From Hoplostethus atlanticus (Eukaryota > Chordata > Actinopteri > Trachichthyiformes > Trachichthyidae), in contig JAXDDX010000144.1 in the NCBI GenBank assembly GCA_034670405.1, positions 853,501 to 917,500 on the forward strand: 64,000 nt of DNA, in the 5' to 3' direction. The translations under genes were made by a program, and so were the position numbers. Each line of letters opens with the position of its first letter. Positions within the stretch are counted from its first letter, which is position 1. This document shows positions 8,801 to 24,358 of this stretch, piece by piece. The notes beneath the pieces were generated by a model. It searched no databases. It saw nothing but the letters and a program-made list of their open reading frames with translations, and had not been told where the DNA came from.

Positions 8801-11800
8801 TGCCAAAATAATTTCTAGGGCAAAAAAAAAAAAAAATCTCTACAGGGAATGTAATAAACCTATGCAGTAATCAGTGCTACGTTCTATAGGCCTATAGGTC
8901 TATAGGTTCTATTTCCCGTCCCTGCTGGCTTTCATATATAACTTACTGCTCTACATTGCCGACTGATATAACACAATAGTATTTCAATATATATAGTATA
9001 TACATAGTTATAACTATGTTTTAGTGTTTGTTGTGCATTAGAAAAGCAAGGTATGTCTAGTGACTATGATCAAAGATTCCTCACTAGATAGCCCTTTAGG
9101 ATCAGAGGTCCTATGAAGACTAGATATTTTACAAACCAGATATTTTACAGACAGCCTCTTGGGATGTCCAAAGAAACTGTTTTGCCATCAGATTCAAACA
9201 TTCATTGGGCCAGTCGTGCCAAATGTGTTTCCATTACAAATAGAAAAATGTGTTTCCATTACCATTTATTGCATATTCTTTAACATAAAACATTTTCATC
9301 TCAAATGAGTGCAAAATCCTTTGTGATAATGAGGAAATTTTACTGAAATTGACAGTTACCAGTTGCATATAAATGGTTAGATTGAAACCCAGCCAGTGTG
9401 TCCATACTAACCTGCGGTGCGTCACGCCGGTCTGTCCGGTGTTGTCGTTCCCTCCGGTGTTGTCGTTCCTCCCCTGCTCCCAGCTGTGATGCCGGGACGG
9501 AGACAGGGAGCGGAGGGAGGCACAGAGGATGGCGGGGGAGAAGGGGTTTTCTGTCAACTGGTCTTTCCTCTCCTCCTCATCTCCTCCTCCTTCACCACCT
9601 TCTCCTCCTAAGAATCACAACATAATATCAGGGCTTAGGCTGCGTTCACGCTATTCCGATTTCTTCCCTTTTTTGTGACTTAAATGTTGTTTACCTGATA
9701 TTGGCTTTTTTTATGATGTTGGGGATGTTTTGGGAGTGTATAGCATGTGCTATGGGCATGTCGTTTGGGTGTAGCCAGTGGTGAGCTAGGTTGTAGCTAT
9801 CAAGGTGAGGCTAATGGCCACAGAGCAGGGGAGTCACAGCAACAACAACAATGGAGGAAAGAAGTAAGAAAAGAAAAAATAAGATTGGCAGCATTTGCCA
9901 TCTGCTTCTTCAATGCCTTTTGCTATACCAGTTGTTGACTTATTTGCCCATGTGAGTTGACTTTCCACGTCTTATTTCTAACCTTATTGTATCGTCTGTC
10001 ATGCATCGTTTGTAGTCTCCCTTGACTGGTGATGTCAGACTATTTCATTGCATGGACTTGGTAGGCATTAGATTCTTGGATCCTCTCGTCTGTGCCTTCT
10101 CCGGATCTGCAACTTTCATCCTGTTTATATGCTTTTTCCTCTTCTTTACTCCAGCAAACCCACCGAGAAAGTCTAAATGCATTTGCCTCCGAGCTACAAC
10201 TTTAGGTAGCAGGTTTGAGTTTGTTTACATCTTTCATAATATCTTCGCGCCAAAAGTGATGTTACTAAAGACCGGTTCAAAAAGATGGGCATTTTTCTCT
10301 CAGTTACACTCTTTACCTGCCCTGTATGATCCATATTCTAATTACATGTTGTGAAATCGCATTTTTCAGTCTGTCATTCACATGTCAGTTTGGATCGGAA
10401 TGTTCGGCACAGGGTCGTGTCTGTTGGTTGGTTTGATTTGACCCAGTGGAGCAAGTTTGGGCAGCTAATTGTAGTTGGATTAACAACATTATGGACTCGT
10501 ACTAACAAACATGTTTACGATGATGTGTGTCAAAATAAATACAATTCTTAGCTGGTGAGCATGATGTTAATACGCTAACTGCATAGAGCCAATGAATGCC
10601 TTAGCTTTTTATTGATGATTAATGATTTGTTTGCTTAGTACACACAGAATAATTAAGTAATTGTTCAGACGAGACTAAGAAAAATGTATATTTTTTATAA
10701 TGAAAATATATAGAATGCATGCGTCTCAGATCCACCGCCAGGTGGATCAAGGTGCTGGACCCTGGCTGATGTGCAACGTGGGTGCTGGCCCCTGATGGAG
10801 ATGAAGTGCGGATGCCGGCCCAAGGCCATAGTGGGATGTGATGCTAGCCCTGGCTGACGTGGGACCCAGGTTCTCAGCACCTGAACTATATACACCAGTC
10901 TATTTGGCCCCCGGTCAACTAAGGACACTGACATATGAGAATTCTATTGATCGCTCCCTGCCTCACTTGGCTGTCTTGGCAACAGAGCCTTGACGCCAAA
11001 ATGTAATCTGTATGTACATTTATTTTCAATAAAAAAATCATAATCAATAAGTGAGTTGTTTGACATGAAATGGAACTCAGTCAGCTGATGTGTCAGCTGA
11101 GCTTACACATTGCCATTGCAAATTGGGCGGTCTGTTTGCTGCACATTAATCTCTCCATCACCACCCCAGTGGGCTCCCCAACTGTGGGCTCTATTTCATA
11201 GTCCCCAGGGGGGAATGCTATTGACCACTTCCTCTTTTAAGACCTGCCGTCAGTTTATTCAGCATCATGGTATACATTCTCTTCCTCTCACAACTCCTCT
11301 GGGTGCAAACCCAACATTTCCTCCTTCTCTACAGGACAACCTGTTTCAACTATGGGGCAAAAGCGGTGCTTCTGTCACCCAGGACCTGTATATACAGTGG
11401 CTTCCAAAGTATTCAAAACCCTTCACTTTTTCCACACTTTGTTGTTATAGACTTAAATTAAAATGGATTAAATGTATTTGTTGCCATCAATCTACAAAAA
11501 ATATCCATATTTTTAGACATTTTTCCAAATTTATTATACAAAATACAAAACTGAAATACCTCATTTAAATAAGTATTCAGAGCCTTTGCTATGGCACTCC
11601 AAACTGAGCTCAGATGCATCCTGTTTCCTTTGATCATCCTTGAGATGTCACTAGAACTTGATTGTAGTCCACCTGTGGCAAATTCAAATGATTGGACATG
11701 ATGTAGAAAGGCACACACCTGTCTATATAAGGTCCCACAGTACACATTGCATGTCAGAGCAAAAACCAAGCCATGAAGTCCAAGGAACTCTCCGTAGACC

Positions 11801-14800
11801 TCTGAGATAGAATTGTGTTGAGGCATAGAAGGGTATAAAAAATAGCTTGAACATTGACATTTCCCAGGAGCACAGTGGGCTCCATCATTGTGAAATGGAA
11901 ACAGTTTGGAACCACCAAGACTAGAGCTGATCGTTTGGCCAAACTTAGTAACTTCAGAGGTGACCAAGAACCCAATGGCCAGTCTAACAGAACCTCAGAG
12001 TTCCTGTGCAGCAATGGGAGAATGTCTTTATGTTAGAGTGGCTAGACGGATCATACTGTTGCAGCAGAGCCTGCTCCATCACCAAGAACTCCAACCACCC
12101 TGACCACCAACTGTTCTGTCGCCTGCCATTACGTGACAGGTAGTGGAGCATCTTGACACGCACTTCACGTTTCCATGACAGCTTCTACATCCAGATGGTG
12201 CGTCTGTTGAACAATCCTCACCCCTAAGTTCCTTGGCGTACACATCACCGAGGACCTCACTTAAAAAAGGCCCAACAACGCCTCTACAAACAAGACGGAT
12301 GAAGAAGTTCGGCATAAGCCCCCCGAGTTCTCAAGTCATTCTACAGCTGCACCAGAGAGCATTTTGACTGGCTGCATCACTGCCTGGTGTGGGAACTGTA
12401 CCGCCCCAGCAGATCACAGGAGGGTAGCTTCCCTCGCTCCAGGACATCTATACCAGGCGGTGCCTTAAGTCCCGGAAGATCATCAACGACTCCAATCACC
12501 CGAGCCATTGACTGTTCCCACTGCTGCCGTCTGGCAGAAGTTAGTGCACTATCAGTTCCCGTACCAGCAGGCTACGAGATAGCTTCTACCACCAAGCCAT
12601 CAGACTGCTGAACATCTAGAAAGATGCTCACAACCCATACTGTTTGGCTAAAGACTTTAATTGTTAATACCTGTCTGCACTCATACTCATACCATGAGCC
12701 TGCACTATTTTTGCACCCGCACTTTGCTCAGATTTCCTGCATACATTGCACATCCATGGACTGTAAATACGGACTCACCATTATGCACTAATTGTATATT
12801 TTTTTATATGTGTATTTTTATTAACTGTGTACTTTGTATTTATAACTTGTATAACTAATTTTGCACTAAGTTTCAGGGGTACAAGTGGAGCAATGACGAA
12901 TGACTGACAAGATATTATTATTTGGTCATTGTGATAATTTATTAGATGTAGCTGCTTTTTTTTAAGACATGGCTTGGTGATTTTCGCTTGATCTTTGCTT
13001 TTCGTATCAAATTTGGACTCATTTAAGTCCAGGTGTGGCCAGGTATGCTATACCTTGCCATACACAACTGCTGCTGAATTTTAGTGCTGAAACCAGTACT
13101 AGAACCAGAACTGGTACCAAAAGAGGCACAGATGTGGAAACAAAACTAAAACTAGAATATCACCAACCAACCACTGCTAAAATAATATTACAGAGGAAAC
13201 ACTGGAATAAGGTGTTTACCTCCTTCCTCTGTTAGTGACTTCTGGGGATTTCTGGAGCTCCAGGGGGCTGTGGTGTCGGTTGTCACCACTGACAAAGCAT
13301 CTTGACTGGGCAGAGAGGAGGTGCTGAGGGGCTCATGGATGGTGGAATCATCTGTGGAAGACCAGGAGACGCGTATCCCTCTGTCTTTGTCATCAAGCCC
13401 AGGGACAGGCTCCTCAAGCTGGGAAGCGACAGGAGAGAGTTCCTGGTCATGAAAAACAATTACACACGCAGACAAGATACATTTTTGACTGGCAAAATGT
13501 CTTAATTTGGGGGGATTTTGCCCCCAAATTGATCTTTCTATCCATTTGAAGAGATTTGATCCTCATAAGGATACAAGTACAAGAACATACACACATACAC
13601 ATACACAGAGTATGTCTCCCAGTCCAAGGGTCCATCCTATGCTTCATTCTGTTCCAAATCTGGCTATTTATTCTTAACGATTGAGTTTAAGTGTCAAATT
13701 GTCTAAATGCCATTTCAAAGAATCCGGTCATGAAGCAGTTCTGGGGCAAAACACTGGCTTGCAGGTGACAGAGTTTAGCCTATCTGACAGTTTAATCTGT
13801 AGAGTTACAGGATTATGAAAAAAAAATGCCTCCTCTACAAGTGAGTCACACTTCACACTGGGCTGGACAGATTAATCTCTTAACAAAACGGGTTGTATAT
13901 AGCATCAAAAAATTGTTTTTTAGGCTTTTACCACAGCAGAGCCATTTTGGTGCTTTAATGACACCTTTTAGAAGGCTCTCTTTTCTATGGCACCATACTC
14001 AAAAGGTTCTAGATAGACCTTGCATCACCTATGGTGATGTAAATAACTCTTTGAGAACATAAAAAATAAAAAAATGCTCCAAACCAGCATCATTAAAATA
14101 ACTTTTTAAGACCCACACTGATTTATCAGTTGTTTTAATTTTAACAAGTCAGAGGCTACTTTGAGTTATTTTGGTTGCCACTACCATAACCAAAGAACCC
14201 TGGAAGAACCCTCATAGAACCTTAATGATTCAAAGTATGCCCTGATTTCTTAAAATACAAAAAAAGGTAAACTGCTGTTTTGGAACAGTTTGTACTTTTT
14301 ACAATTTTATAGTTCTTTACAGCACCATAAAGGTCCTATGCAGGTCCTATGCATGATGCTGTAGAGAACCTTTCCAAAAGGGTTCTTTAAAGCACCATAA
14401 AAAGGTTCCTGTATGATACAACCCTAAAGAACCACTTTCTGGTACTACACAGAACCTTTTTTGTTAAGAGTGTGCAACCAAACTTCCAACTTGGAGTTGT
14501 CTAGAACAGCGACTGCCAGGCAACGGGTTTTTCTCTTGTTTCTCTCAAGCTGCAGAGGAGACCACAGTTTCCAAGTCTGTTGCATAATACCCATTTAAAG
14601 GTTTTCCCATCAAATGTAATTTTAGAAAGGTGCGTATGTAGGAATACAAGCCAGCACTGTCATTTCTAACCCTGATATGAAAAAGTTCCCAGTTTATTGC
14701 CAGCTGCCATCATTGTGTGAAATCCATCTGAAAGAGGTGTAATGTGTATGATTGTAGATTATGAGCTTATAAAATGTTGCCTGCAGCAGCACAAGGCCCT

Positions 14801-15696
14801 ATAACAGCCACTAGATGTTTTTTTAGGGGGGAAACACACACAGCCTTTGTTGGTGATGGAAGTTGTCTAGCTAGTGAGCAGGAACAAATACCTGTGTGTG
14901 TAATGTAATATGTGTGTGTGTTTGTGTTACATTACATTACATTACAGTCATTTAGCAGACGCTTTTATCCAAAGCGACTTACAATAAGTGCATTCAACAT
15001 AGGTAGGCAAGAAAACTACTAGTCACCAGAAATCGTAAGTGCATTTCCTTCCTAAACAAGCAACTAAGAGCATAACTAGTGTTAAGGTAAGAGTGCAATA
15101 AGTTAGCAACCTACTATATCTTAAACAAATGAGACAAATAAGAGAATCAAATAAACAAGAGCTAAGACAACTAAGTGAACCAAATAAGTGTGTGTCTAGT
15201 GTGTGTGTCTATATGCATGTGTCCATGTGTCCCTACATTTGTGTGTGTCTATATCCATGTGTCCCTACTAATTTTTCCAAAGACAGTTTGAGTTTGAGAG
15301 TTTGTGTGTGTTGGTGTGCGTGCATACCTTTTTAAAGACGCTCTCATCCAGTTCACCCCTGACTGTCAGCCTGTCTGCCTCACTCACCACTGTGTCTCTC
15401 TGCAACACACACACTGACACACACTCCTCTTCTGTGTCTGGATGGATGGGTGGACAGAGGGCTGGAAAGAGGTGGGGAGGGGAGAAAGAGAAAAATAAAG
15501 ACACATTTGGGTAAGTTATAAAGGCAAGTAAAGTGCGAGAATGCTTAAACCTTTGTCTATCCACTATAGTCTTATGAGGAAGTTATTCTTAAACAGAAGT
15601 CATGCAGTTGGGGTGTTGCAACACTGGTTGCAATCCATAAAGACAGGAAACTGACCTCATATCACCCAGACCACAGAAAAGCAGCCTGTGTGTCTC

Positions 15697-15749
<53 letters not shown>

Positions 15750-18700
15750 CAGTAGGCCTACTGAAAGTGACCTCATCCATTATGGCAGGAAGGATGTTAG
15801 TTCATTGCAATGACATTGAAGTGACTTAATTCACATTGTTAAAGCTAAATAATAAACTCAGCATTATAACTAAAGAAGCAGATCATCAGTGTCTGATGTT
15901 AAAAAACATCAGTGTTCATTTGCCGACTAAAACCTATGCATGAGTTACATTTTGCAATGTGCTAGGGTAACTAGGGTTAGAATGATATATGGGTTTTCTG
16001 ATATATTGGACCAATAGCATAGTATAATAGCTAAAGAAAAATGGGACCAATGCCAAGGCAATTGTTTTTTTGTGGGTATTCTATGTGTCCCCGGATATGA
16101 TTTCCTGCGAATTGTGCGGGATTGACTAATGGCACAAAAGAGCGGCCTCAACCAAAACAGGAAGAGCGCTGCTTCGCTGAATTGCTCTACTTGTTTGACA
16201 CATACAAATACACAGACAAGAACAGATGCTGTACAGTACCACGGCACCTAGCTAGGTGTGCGGCATCAACTGTTGCTTTCGTTTAAGTTACTAGAGTCCT
16301 GGAATAATCAGGTCAATCATAATAAAGATGGTATACTTCCATTCCTTCTATTTAACAAAACTGGTTTATTTAAAAAAAAATAATAATAATAATAATTTGT
16401 GGCTCCTCCTTAAGCAGCGATCACTTGGAGTGAACGTCTCCTATGGCTACTGATCAGGCTCTGGCGTCTTCCTGGAGGTATTTTCACCGACTCCTCCTTA
16501 CAGAACTCAACTAACTCAGTGAGGTTTGAAGGCAGTCTCACATGAACAGCCCACTTCAGGTCCTGCCTCAATTGGATTTAGGTCAGGACTTTGACTTTAT
16601 ACCCGTCCAAAGCACTGAAATTGTTTCTGGGCCATTGTTTGGTTGATTGGCTTGAATGGTTAGGATCATCGTCTTGTTGGAACAGCCACTTTCGGCCCAG
16701 CTTTCTGATATCCTGTGTGGCAGCGTGGAGGGGTTGGGGTTGAGTTAGTGATTAGGTATGTATATGCTCTCTCTTGCAGTGAAGCTGGGAGCAATGGCAC
16801 ATGCAGACCAGTGACAGTAAATCTCAACTTCGCATTGGAAGACAGAGAACAATAACCGGCCAACAACGTTATTGTAGTGTGGCATTTGAGTGGTGTAGGT
16901 GGTCTGAAGTCTGGTCTGTGAACTGTATACTGGTGAAGTTAGAATAAAGATTGTGCACTGTGTGTTCCACTCGTACAACCTGACATTTGTTACATTCTGA
17001 TGTTCTGTTCAAGAATTCTTGGGTATTCCTCAGAATTCATGGTTCAGGGCCCAGACCATGGTTATATTTTGGTGGTGTGCAATTGCCAAACATAATTTCT
17101 TATTGTGACCAAACACTTTTGGACTCATAGTCCAGAGAACAGACTTCCAGAAATCTTCATGTTTGTCCAGGTGGTCTCACCCATGCATGAATGCCATTTT
17201 TATTCAGTGTTCTTATTGTTGGATGCACAATGACATCAGATGCAGCAATGGAGGCTTGTAGATCAATGGGTGTCATGATTTGGTTGTTTTAATATTTATC
17301 TTGTGGCGTATCTTGACGCCCATTTCTAGAGTGTTTCTAGATGTTAGATTCTCTCCATTTGTAAATTGTTAGTGTTACAGTGGACTGATGGAGCCCAAAT
17401 CTTTTTGATATGACTTTATAACCTTCCCCAGACTGATGTGCACACACTGTTCATTTCCTGAGGTCCTCTGAGGTCTTCTTAGATTGTGGCATAGTGTTTT
17501 TCTTTCCCCTGCATAGGTAACACCAAACTGACCAGGTTTTTCACCAGTATTTGAGAGTGCCATACAATCTTGTCCCCAAAGATCTAACCTTTGATTGGTT
17601 AATTTCATACCCAATTATTTACCTACCTGACTGTACTTATACCTAGTTGATGTCTTTTTCTGTTTATTTTTGAATTAGTCAGATAGCTTTATTAACTTGT
17701 TAAAAAAAAGTAACATTATGAAAGGCAATGCCAAAGTAGCGACAAACACATGATTTGCCTGATCAAAACGTTGTATCTGCGGTCCACTATATACATTCGG
17801 AGCCTCTTGCACCGGTCAGAATAGGGCAACTCATCAGCCAAGTAGCTCATAGTGTGAACACACAGTTGCCAGAATAAACATCTGTCCAGGCTCCTATTTG
17901 GAGTGACTACCATTACTGTCTTGCCCTATTGCTGTATTGCTTTCCAGGAAAACCTTTGTTTGGAGCCGTTTTAATTATTGACTTGTCAGAGTAGATTGAC
18001 ACTTTTTTTGTTGCCCTGCCATGTTGCCTCGAGGACATTCCTTGGCGGATTCCAGTCTGTATCTGAAAGAAAACTTCCTCTCCCCAAAAGTCAAAGCCGC
18101 CATTCATTTTACCATCTTTTAGGTATATTTACAATGGATCGTGAAGAGGAACCCATTGAGAACACAACTCTATTCCCAATGTTAACAAAACACCCACACA
18201 CCTTTCAAAGCCTCAAAATACATTCAAGACTGACTTTTAGCCGCCACATTCCCGTGCTCCTCGGGAAATAAATTTAAACAGCAAAAGACCGTCTTCAAAC
18301 CAAGGAATCAAACCGACCAAGCCAATACAGGGAATAGTCAGCAAAGATCTTACTCCACCATCATTCATGTGGATGTTATATCAAATGAATATGTTACCTT
18401 GATGGATAGAAGCAAAAATCATTCAAATACACCCAATATTAATAGTGTGAATGAGGTTCTGAGGACCAACCCCCCCATACAGTCCTTACCTGTACATGTT
18501 ACTGTCGTGTTGGGTTCAGGATAGGGCTGGAGAGGGTAGAAAGTCTCCCTTTCCCTCTGGATCTAAAAGAGAGAAGAAGAAAAAGTTTATTGTTCATTTG
18601 TATGAACATTTTTATGTTATTTTTCCCTTTTAAAGGAAGTAAACAAAGAAAAAGGTTTGTTCAAGGGTTCTATGGTTAGGGTAGTGGTTCTATATAGAAC

Positions 18701-19171
18701 TGTAATGATTCAAAGAAGCCTCTGATTTGTTAAAAACAAACCAAAAAAAAAAGGTAAATCAGAATATATAAACCAATGCGAACCACATTGGGTTATTTCT
18801 AAGTCAATTTAAAGTACATTTCTTAATAAATTTAAAGTTATTTTAATACAGCTAATTTGGGACATGATGTTCCTCACAACATCATAAAGATCATGCATGG
18901 TGCTATAGAGAATCTTTCTAAAATGGTTCTTTACAGCACCATGAAGGTGGTTCTGCTACAGTACAAGCCTAAAGGACCATTTTCTGGTGCTATATAGAAC
19001 CCTTTTTGTTGAGTGTACCCAGTGTCACGTCATTACACCCACATAGTTGGTTGGTTGAACATGTGACTTCTGGATGCCACTGCCAATTCCACCCACATAT
19101 GCAGTGTGTGTCTGTGTCTTCATATTTATGTGCATTTTCTCTTCATCATATATGCATGTAATCACTCTGCT

Positions 19172-19236
<65 letters not shown>

Positions 19237-22200
19237 ACAAGCAAATCATTGTTCCACCCCTGCAGCTAGACACAGCCGGCCCAGTGTAATGTCAAAGAAA
19301 TGTAGGAGGGGGCTTCTCTAGGAGGCCTCTCTATTACACACACACATGCACACACGCACGCAGGAGGAACCCTCTCATTGGCAGTTTTACCACATTACAA
19401 GCACACACACACTGACAGAGCAAAAAACTATTTTTTCTTAGTACTTTTGTTCTTAACACATAAATATTTTGAATTTTGTGTCTGTTATTGAGCCCAACAG
19501 AGAAAAAACCCTGCAGTTGCTCAAAAAGCAACTTACAACCAATTGGTATATTAATAACTACCAGCTGGCTCCGGCTAGTGGTGCTCATTGGTTTGACTGA
19601 GGAATGCTAACAACGCTAACAAGCTGTTCTCCGAGCCAAACTGAGCGAATTATTTTTCATGCATATTAATGTATGCATATTAATCTCTGAAATGTATTGA
19701 ATGTGTGATGCAAAGCGTTCAGTTAGAATGTTAAAAGTCTTCCAGTGTCCAGCCTCTCTTGGTCTCTCTCTCTCTGTCTCTCTCACACATGCACAAACAC
19801 ACACCCCCACTGCTCTGTGTTGTGTAATTCCCGTAGGCCGAGCCATCAGAATGAGCTCATATTTAGTTGTCTGATCATTAATCGCTGAAGCCAATGACTC
19901 CTTTGTCCACTTCTCTCAATAGATCTGTTGTCCTGTCTCCGTGATTTCTGCTCTGCATATTATCTACATCCTGCAGAAGTTGGATCTGCACAAAAGTCGA
20001 CTTTCCAACACGTGGGAGACAACAGGCCTCATTTATCAATCTCTTCCCATGTTGCTTGGGTATTTGTGTGAATGGTACAAGCCATACTAAACTCTCATTT
20101 CACTTTAATCAACCTTGTAGACACAAAGGGAAACATTTACATTTGTGCCGTTTCACTGATGAATCCCACGTCATGCAACAATATAAGAGCATGAGAACAC
20201 GCCCACTTTTCACCTGAAAAGGCTCATAACTTTCTCTATGGATTACAATTGTTTGTTTTGCTAACGATTAATGTTGTACATATTACACATTATGTCCTAG
20301 AGTAGACCAAATGGGGTTTTTGAAGGCTGATATTTCTGTATTGAAGCTGCTGATAAGCCTACATTTTATGCCAGTAATCAATATTCGAACCCAGGACGTC
20401 ACGGTTATGTGGTATGAGCCACTGAGCCACCAGGACGCCATCAATATCTTTAAATGAGACCATTTTCATGCCCAGAATTTTAAAATCAAATGAGGATTAA
20501 CAAAAAAGGATTTTCTACAGAAGACTGATAGGGCTAAGGATAAGTTGTTTTTTTCCAACACACAAGATTTTAAACTCAGATTTACTGTTTTACAGATTTA
20601 CAGATTTATTATTCTAGTATAGTATAGTTTTTAAAGTCGTATTTTCGTAGGCTATGTAACTCTATTACTTTAGTAGCCTTAGTTTATGGGCATTTGTATT
20701 CTAAGACTCTTATTTTGTAAGAAGTATTATACAAAAGAAGAGAAAGAAGAGATGAGAGATTTTAATGTTTAATGAGTTCCTCCATATCGGCCACTCAACT
20801 TTATCGGCAGCGCCAAACACTGAATTGGCACACAATTTAGCCAGAAATACTCTATAACAACTTTGATTTAGAAACCAACACACAATAATAATAAACGTCT
20901 GATCTCCAAGAAAAACATTTAAAAAAAAAAATCTAGGAAATACGACTTTAAAAACTCATAATTACTAGAATAATCTCGTAAATTTAGATTTTAAAATCTC
21001 ATGTATTGGGGAAAAAAAACAACTTTGTGGCCCTATCTGTATTCCGTAAGATTCAGTGTTTCTCCAGAATTGTATTCTTGTCACCCACCCCACCTATTCA
21101 ATGATGGAAACCCATTAGGACTTACTAAAATATGACTGACTTTGTCGTTTTGTGGCAAAGTCCGTTTTTGCATTACTAAGTGAGTTGGGCATTCGCGGAC
21201 GGAGCTTGAAACTTTCTGTTAGGAATATGTCTCAAGCAGCGGAAGGAGCAAGTGAGTGGTTGTGGATAAGGAGGAAGCATGCCCACTTGATAACCCCAAT
21301 GACGTGCCGCATACGGCTGTTGGCTAGGGTAGGTAACTGGCGAATGGTGCCATCTGATTAATGACTCCGTAGATGTATGACGGTGTAGCCTGATATCTGC
21401 TATGGTGTTCATTTGATGGTGATTGTATCATTCAAATTTTTTATCTGAAGTACGCTTCCACAAGTGTTTACCTTGGATTATGGCACAAGGGATAGTAACA
21501 TCTTGTCTTATGTATTAATGAATGCTTGTCACCCACCCCACCTATTAAATGATGGAAACCCTTGTATGCATTAGGACTTGATTGAAGAATGAAATGAAAA
21601 AGTGTGCAAAGAAAACAATATATAATTGCAAGATTATTTATATCTTGCTTGGTAAATGATATCTACTGTAATGCAAAGAGGGAAACATGAGGTTTTTGCA
21701 GGAGAATTTGTTATAATGTATATTGTTATTGAGAGAGTGGAAGACATGACAGAGGCTGTGAGCTATTCCCAATTAAATAGTTCAAGTAAATGGTACATTT
21801 CTGAGTTAAATACTTCATGGTTTAGGTAAATAACAACTTCATACTATGGAAGTTAGATTTTTGTTTTGTCACAAAGGATCTTGCGTGCTGCTCTCCAACT
21901 AATACACTGTATCTGCTGTACTGGAGACGGTAAACAAAGGGGAAAATTCAGAATTCAGATTGAGATATATTATTCAGATCATAATTATGATGTTGAATAG
22001 CCATGAGGTATAAAATATGCAAATTATTCATTTTTAACTAATTTTTTCTATTTTTTTTAAATTTCAACTTTTTAAACAAGAAGTGGTCAACTGCTCTCAA
22101 CAGATGAGCTAGGCATTGTGTGCCTCCAATTCTTAAGTGTGTTGGGCTTTGAATGATACCTTCAAATTCTCTCTGTTGTGGTAGAAAGACAATCGAGAAG

Positions 22201-24288
22201 CTCCTCAACTTGGATTCTCAACAACAAAGGACAGGCTGTTGTTTTCTATAGCACCTTTGTATGACACTTCTAACCTATGGGCCATGCATTGTATGCCCAA
22301 TATGTAGGGCCTCTCTCCTTGCAGCCTGTCTTCCTGTCTTCACCACTGCCATAACCGCAGCTCCATCTGTCCGGTGAGCCGCTAGCTTCCCTTTCCACTC
22401 CTCACTCTTCTCTTGGCTGCCCCAAACGATTCATAATAGAGCATATGGCGTTAGTAATGTTCTCTACATCCGTCTTGGCCAACTCCGCTCTCAACTTTGC
22501 ACTTTCCACCTCGTAAATATAGTGCATGAATGTCTGCCACTGGTTGTCGCTAGGTGTTGCCTACTGCTATCCCTTTCTTTTCATCCACACTATCAAGCAG
22601 ACAAAAACTGATTATTAGCTTCAGTAAGACATGAGCACTTCACCTTGATACTATATAGACAAACATTAGGACAGCTAATATTGCTAATGTCAGCTAACTT
22701 AACATTGCAATGTTCCCCTTAGCAACATTAACCATGGCAAAATTAGTGAGATAGCCATTCTTACCGGCCACAGCCCACTAATTACCTGCATTTGGCGGGT
22801 GTTAGCTGCAGACCCTGGCGGACAAAAATAAACTTTTTTTCTGTTAGATTGAAGCCCAGTCAAAAGGGCAAGGGGTAAGATAGGAGGTAGATAATATTAT
22901 GAAGCCTAGCGCTTTTGCTACTAACTGAGAAAATGCAATCTAGACATAGTAAGTTAAGATAGGTTACCTAGCCTAGCTCACCTTCCTAGTTTAAACTAGT
23001 CGTAGTAGCTTATAGCTATCTACGTAAACTAGTTGGCTAGTCTGCTAACCTTACAAGATCATGAATGCCACTGTCACCAATGAATGAAAAAAATATGTCA
23101 CTGCCATTTATGATTTCTATTTTGACCTGAGTTCCTTCTTTGCTATTCAAGTTTATGGTTCTTTTGCTCCGCCCACTGAGATTTAACTCAACCAATGAGA
23201 TTATTTCTGCCTCCAGAGCAGCTCCTGGCCACCAAGAAATGTCTGTAGAATTAAAACTCTACAGTCAATTTTTGCATGTTTTACTGGTAGCTGCTGGGCT
23301 CTTGGCTGAGTGGATCCTTGATTAGATTTGATACAAACAGTTACAGGAAGGGCAGGTCTGGACTTGGAAATGTAAGCTTTTAGGCTGGAGGCTTTAAATC
23401 TAGCCATACACATCAGAGACAGATTGGGCGAAACACACGTCCTGGAGGATCAGGTACAAAGCATACAATGAGTTATACTTACCTTGGTCTAATAATCACA
23501 TCATCAGGGAATTTCAACACAGCAGTGAATGCACTAAAAGAAAAAGCTTGTAGAGCATTCTATGCAATAAAACAAAAATATTACAATATTAATATCCCAG
23601 CCAAAATATGGTGCAAGTGTAATACAGCCAATTGCGCTTTATGGTAGTGAAGTGTGGGGTCCACTCAGTCATCATAGCTACACTAAATGGGAAAAAACAT
23701 CCAGCAGGGATCCTACATGCAGAATTCTGCAAAAGTGTTTTACGCATAAAAAGAAAAACAACAAATGCATGTTGGGCAGAATTAGGCCGGTTTCCATTAG
23801 TAATAAATATTTTAAAAAGAGCACTAAAATTCTTGATTCACCCGCTTTATTTTAAAGCATTTGAAACCCAAGTGCTGAACCCTGAAAAGAGTCCCCTGAG
23901 TCAGCTGTTACTGAGACTGACCAATCTGGAAGAGTTGTATCTGGAACATTGGGATAAAGAAACCAAAACACAAAGGGGCCCTAAACAGAGAATCTAAACT
24001 GAGACAGATCCTAACCAAGTACAGGCTCAGTGACAAGATAGCCATTGAAAAAGGAAGATATAAGAAATCATGGCAACCCAGAGAAATGTGGTCACTGTAC
24101 GACAGGTGAGACAGAGACAGAGATCCACTTTCTCATGAAATGCCCAAAACTCCAAAACATCAGAGAGCAATATCTGAAAAGATTCAAAGATGTCAAACTC
24201 AGAGAGAGAGAGACATACTCACATCAAAATTCATTGCATTCTCATCATTGTATTCTTTTCCTTACTCACTCCAAAAAGACATGTGAAT

Positions 24289-24358
<70 letters not shown>

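Larger units (their letters stand above)
13443..15327 (-). other. akap13 intron (13443-15327)
   Basis: Intron between exons 15437 and 13442. It contains a MITE-like repeat (13873-14474) and a SINE tail repeat (14928-15180), listed separately. Confidence 0.55.
15438..18489 (-). other. akap13 intron (15438-18489)
   Basis: Intron containing a GT microsatellite (15699-15747) and a broken Tc1-like element (about 16400-17640). No host exon was recognised inside. Confidence 0.55.

Noticed and set aside
15589..15780. THTHTH-rich frames at CA/GT tracts here and at 19074-19289 and 24293-24562
   Set aside because: Products of dinucleotide microsatellites.
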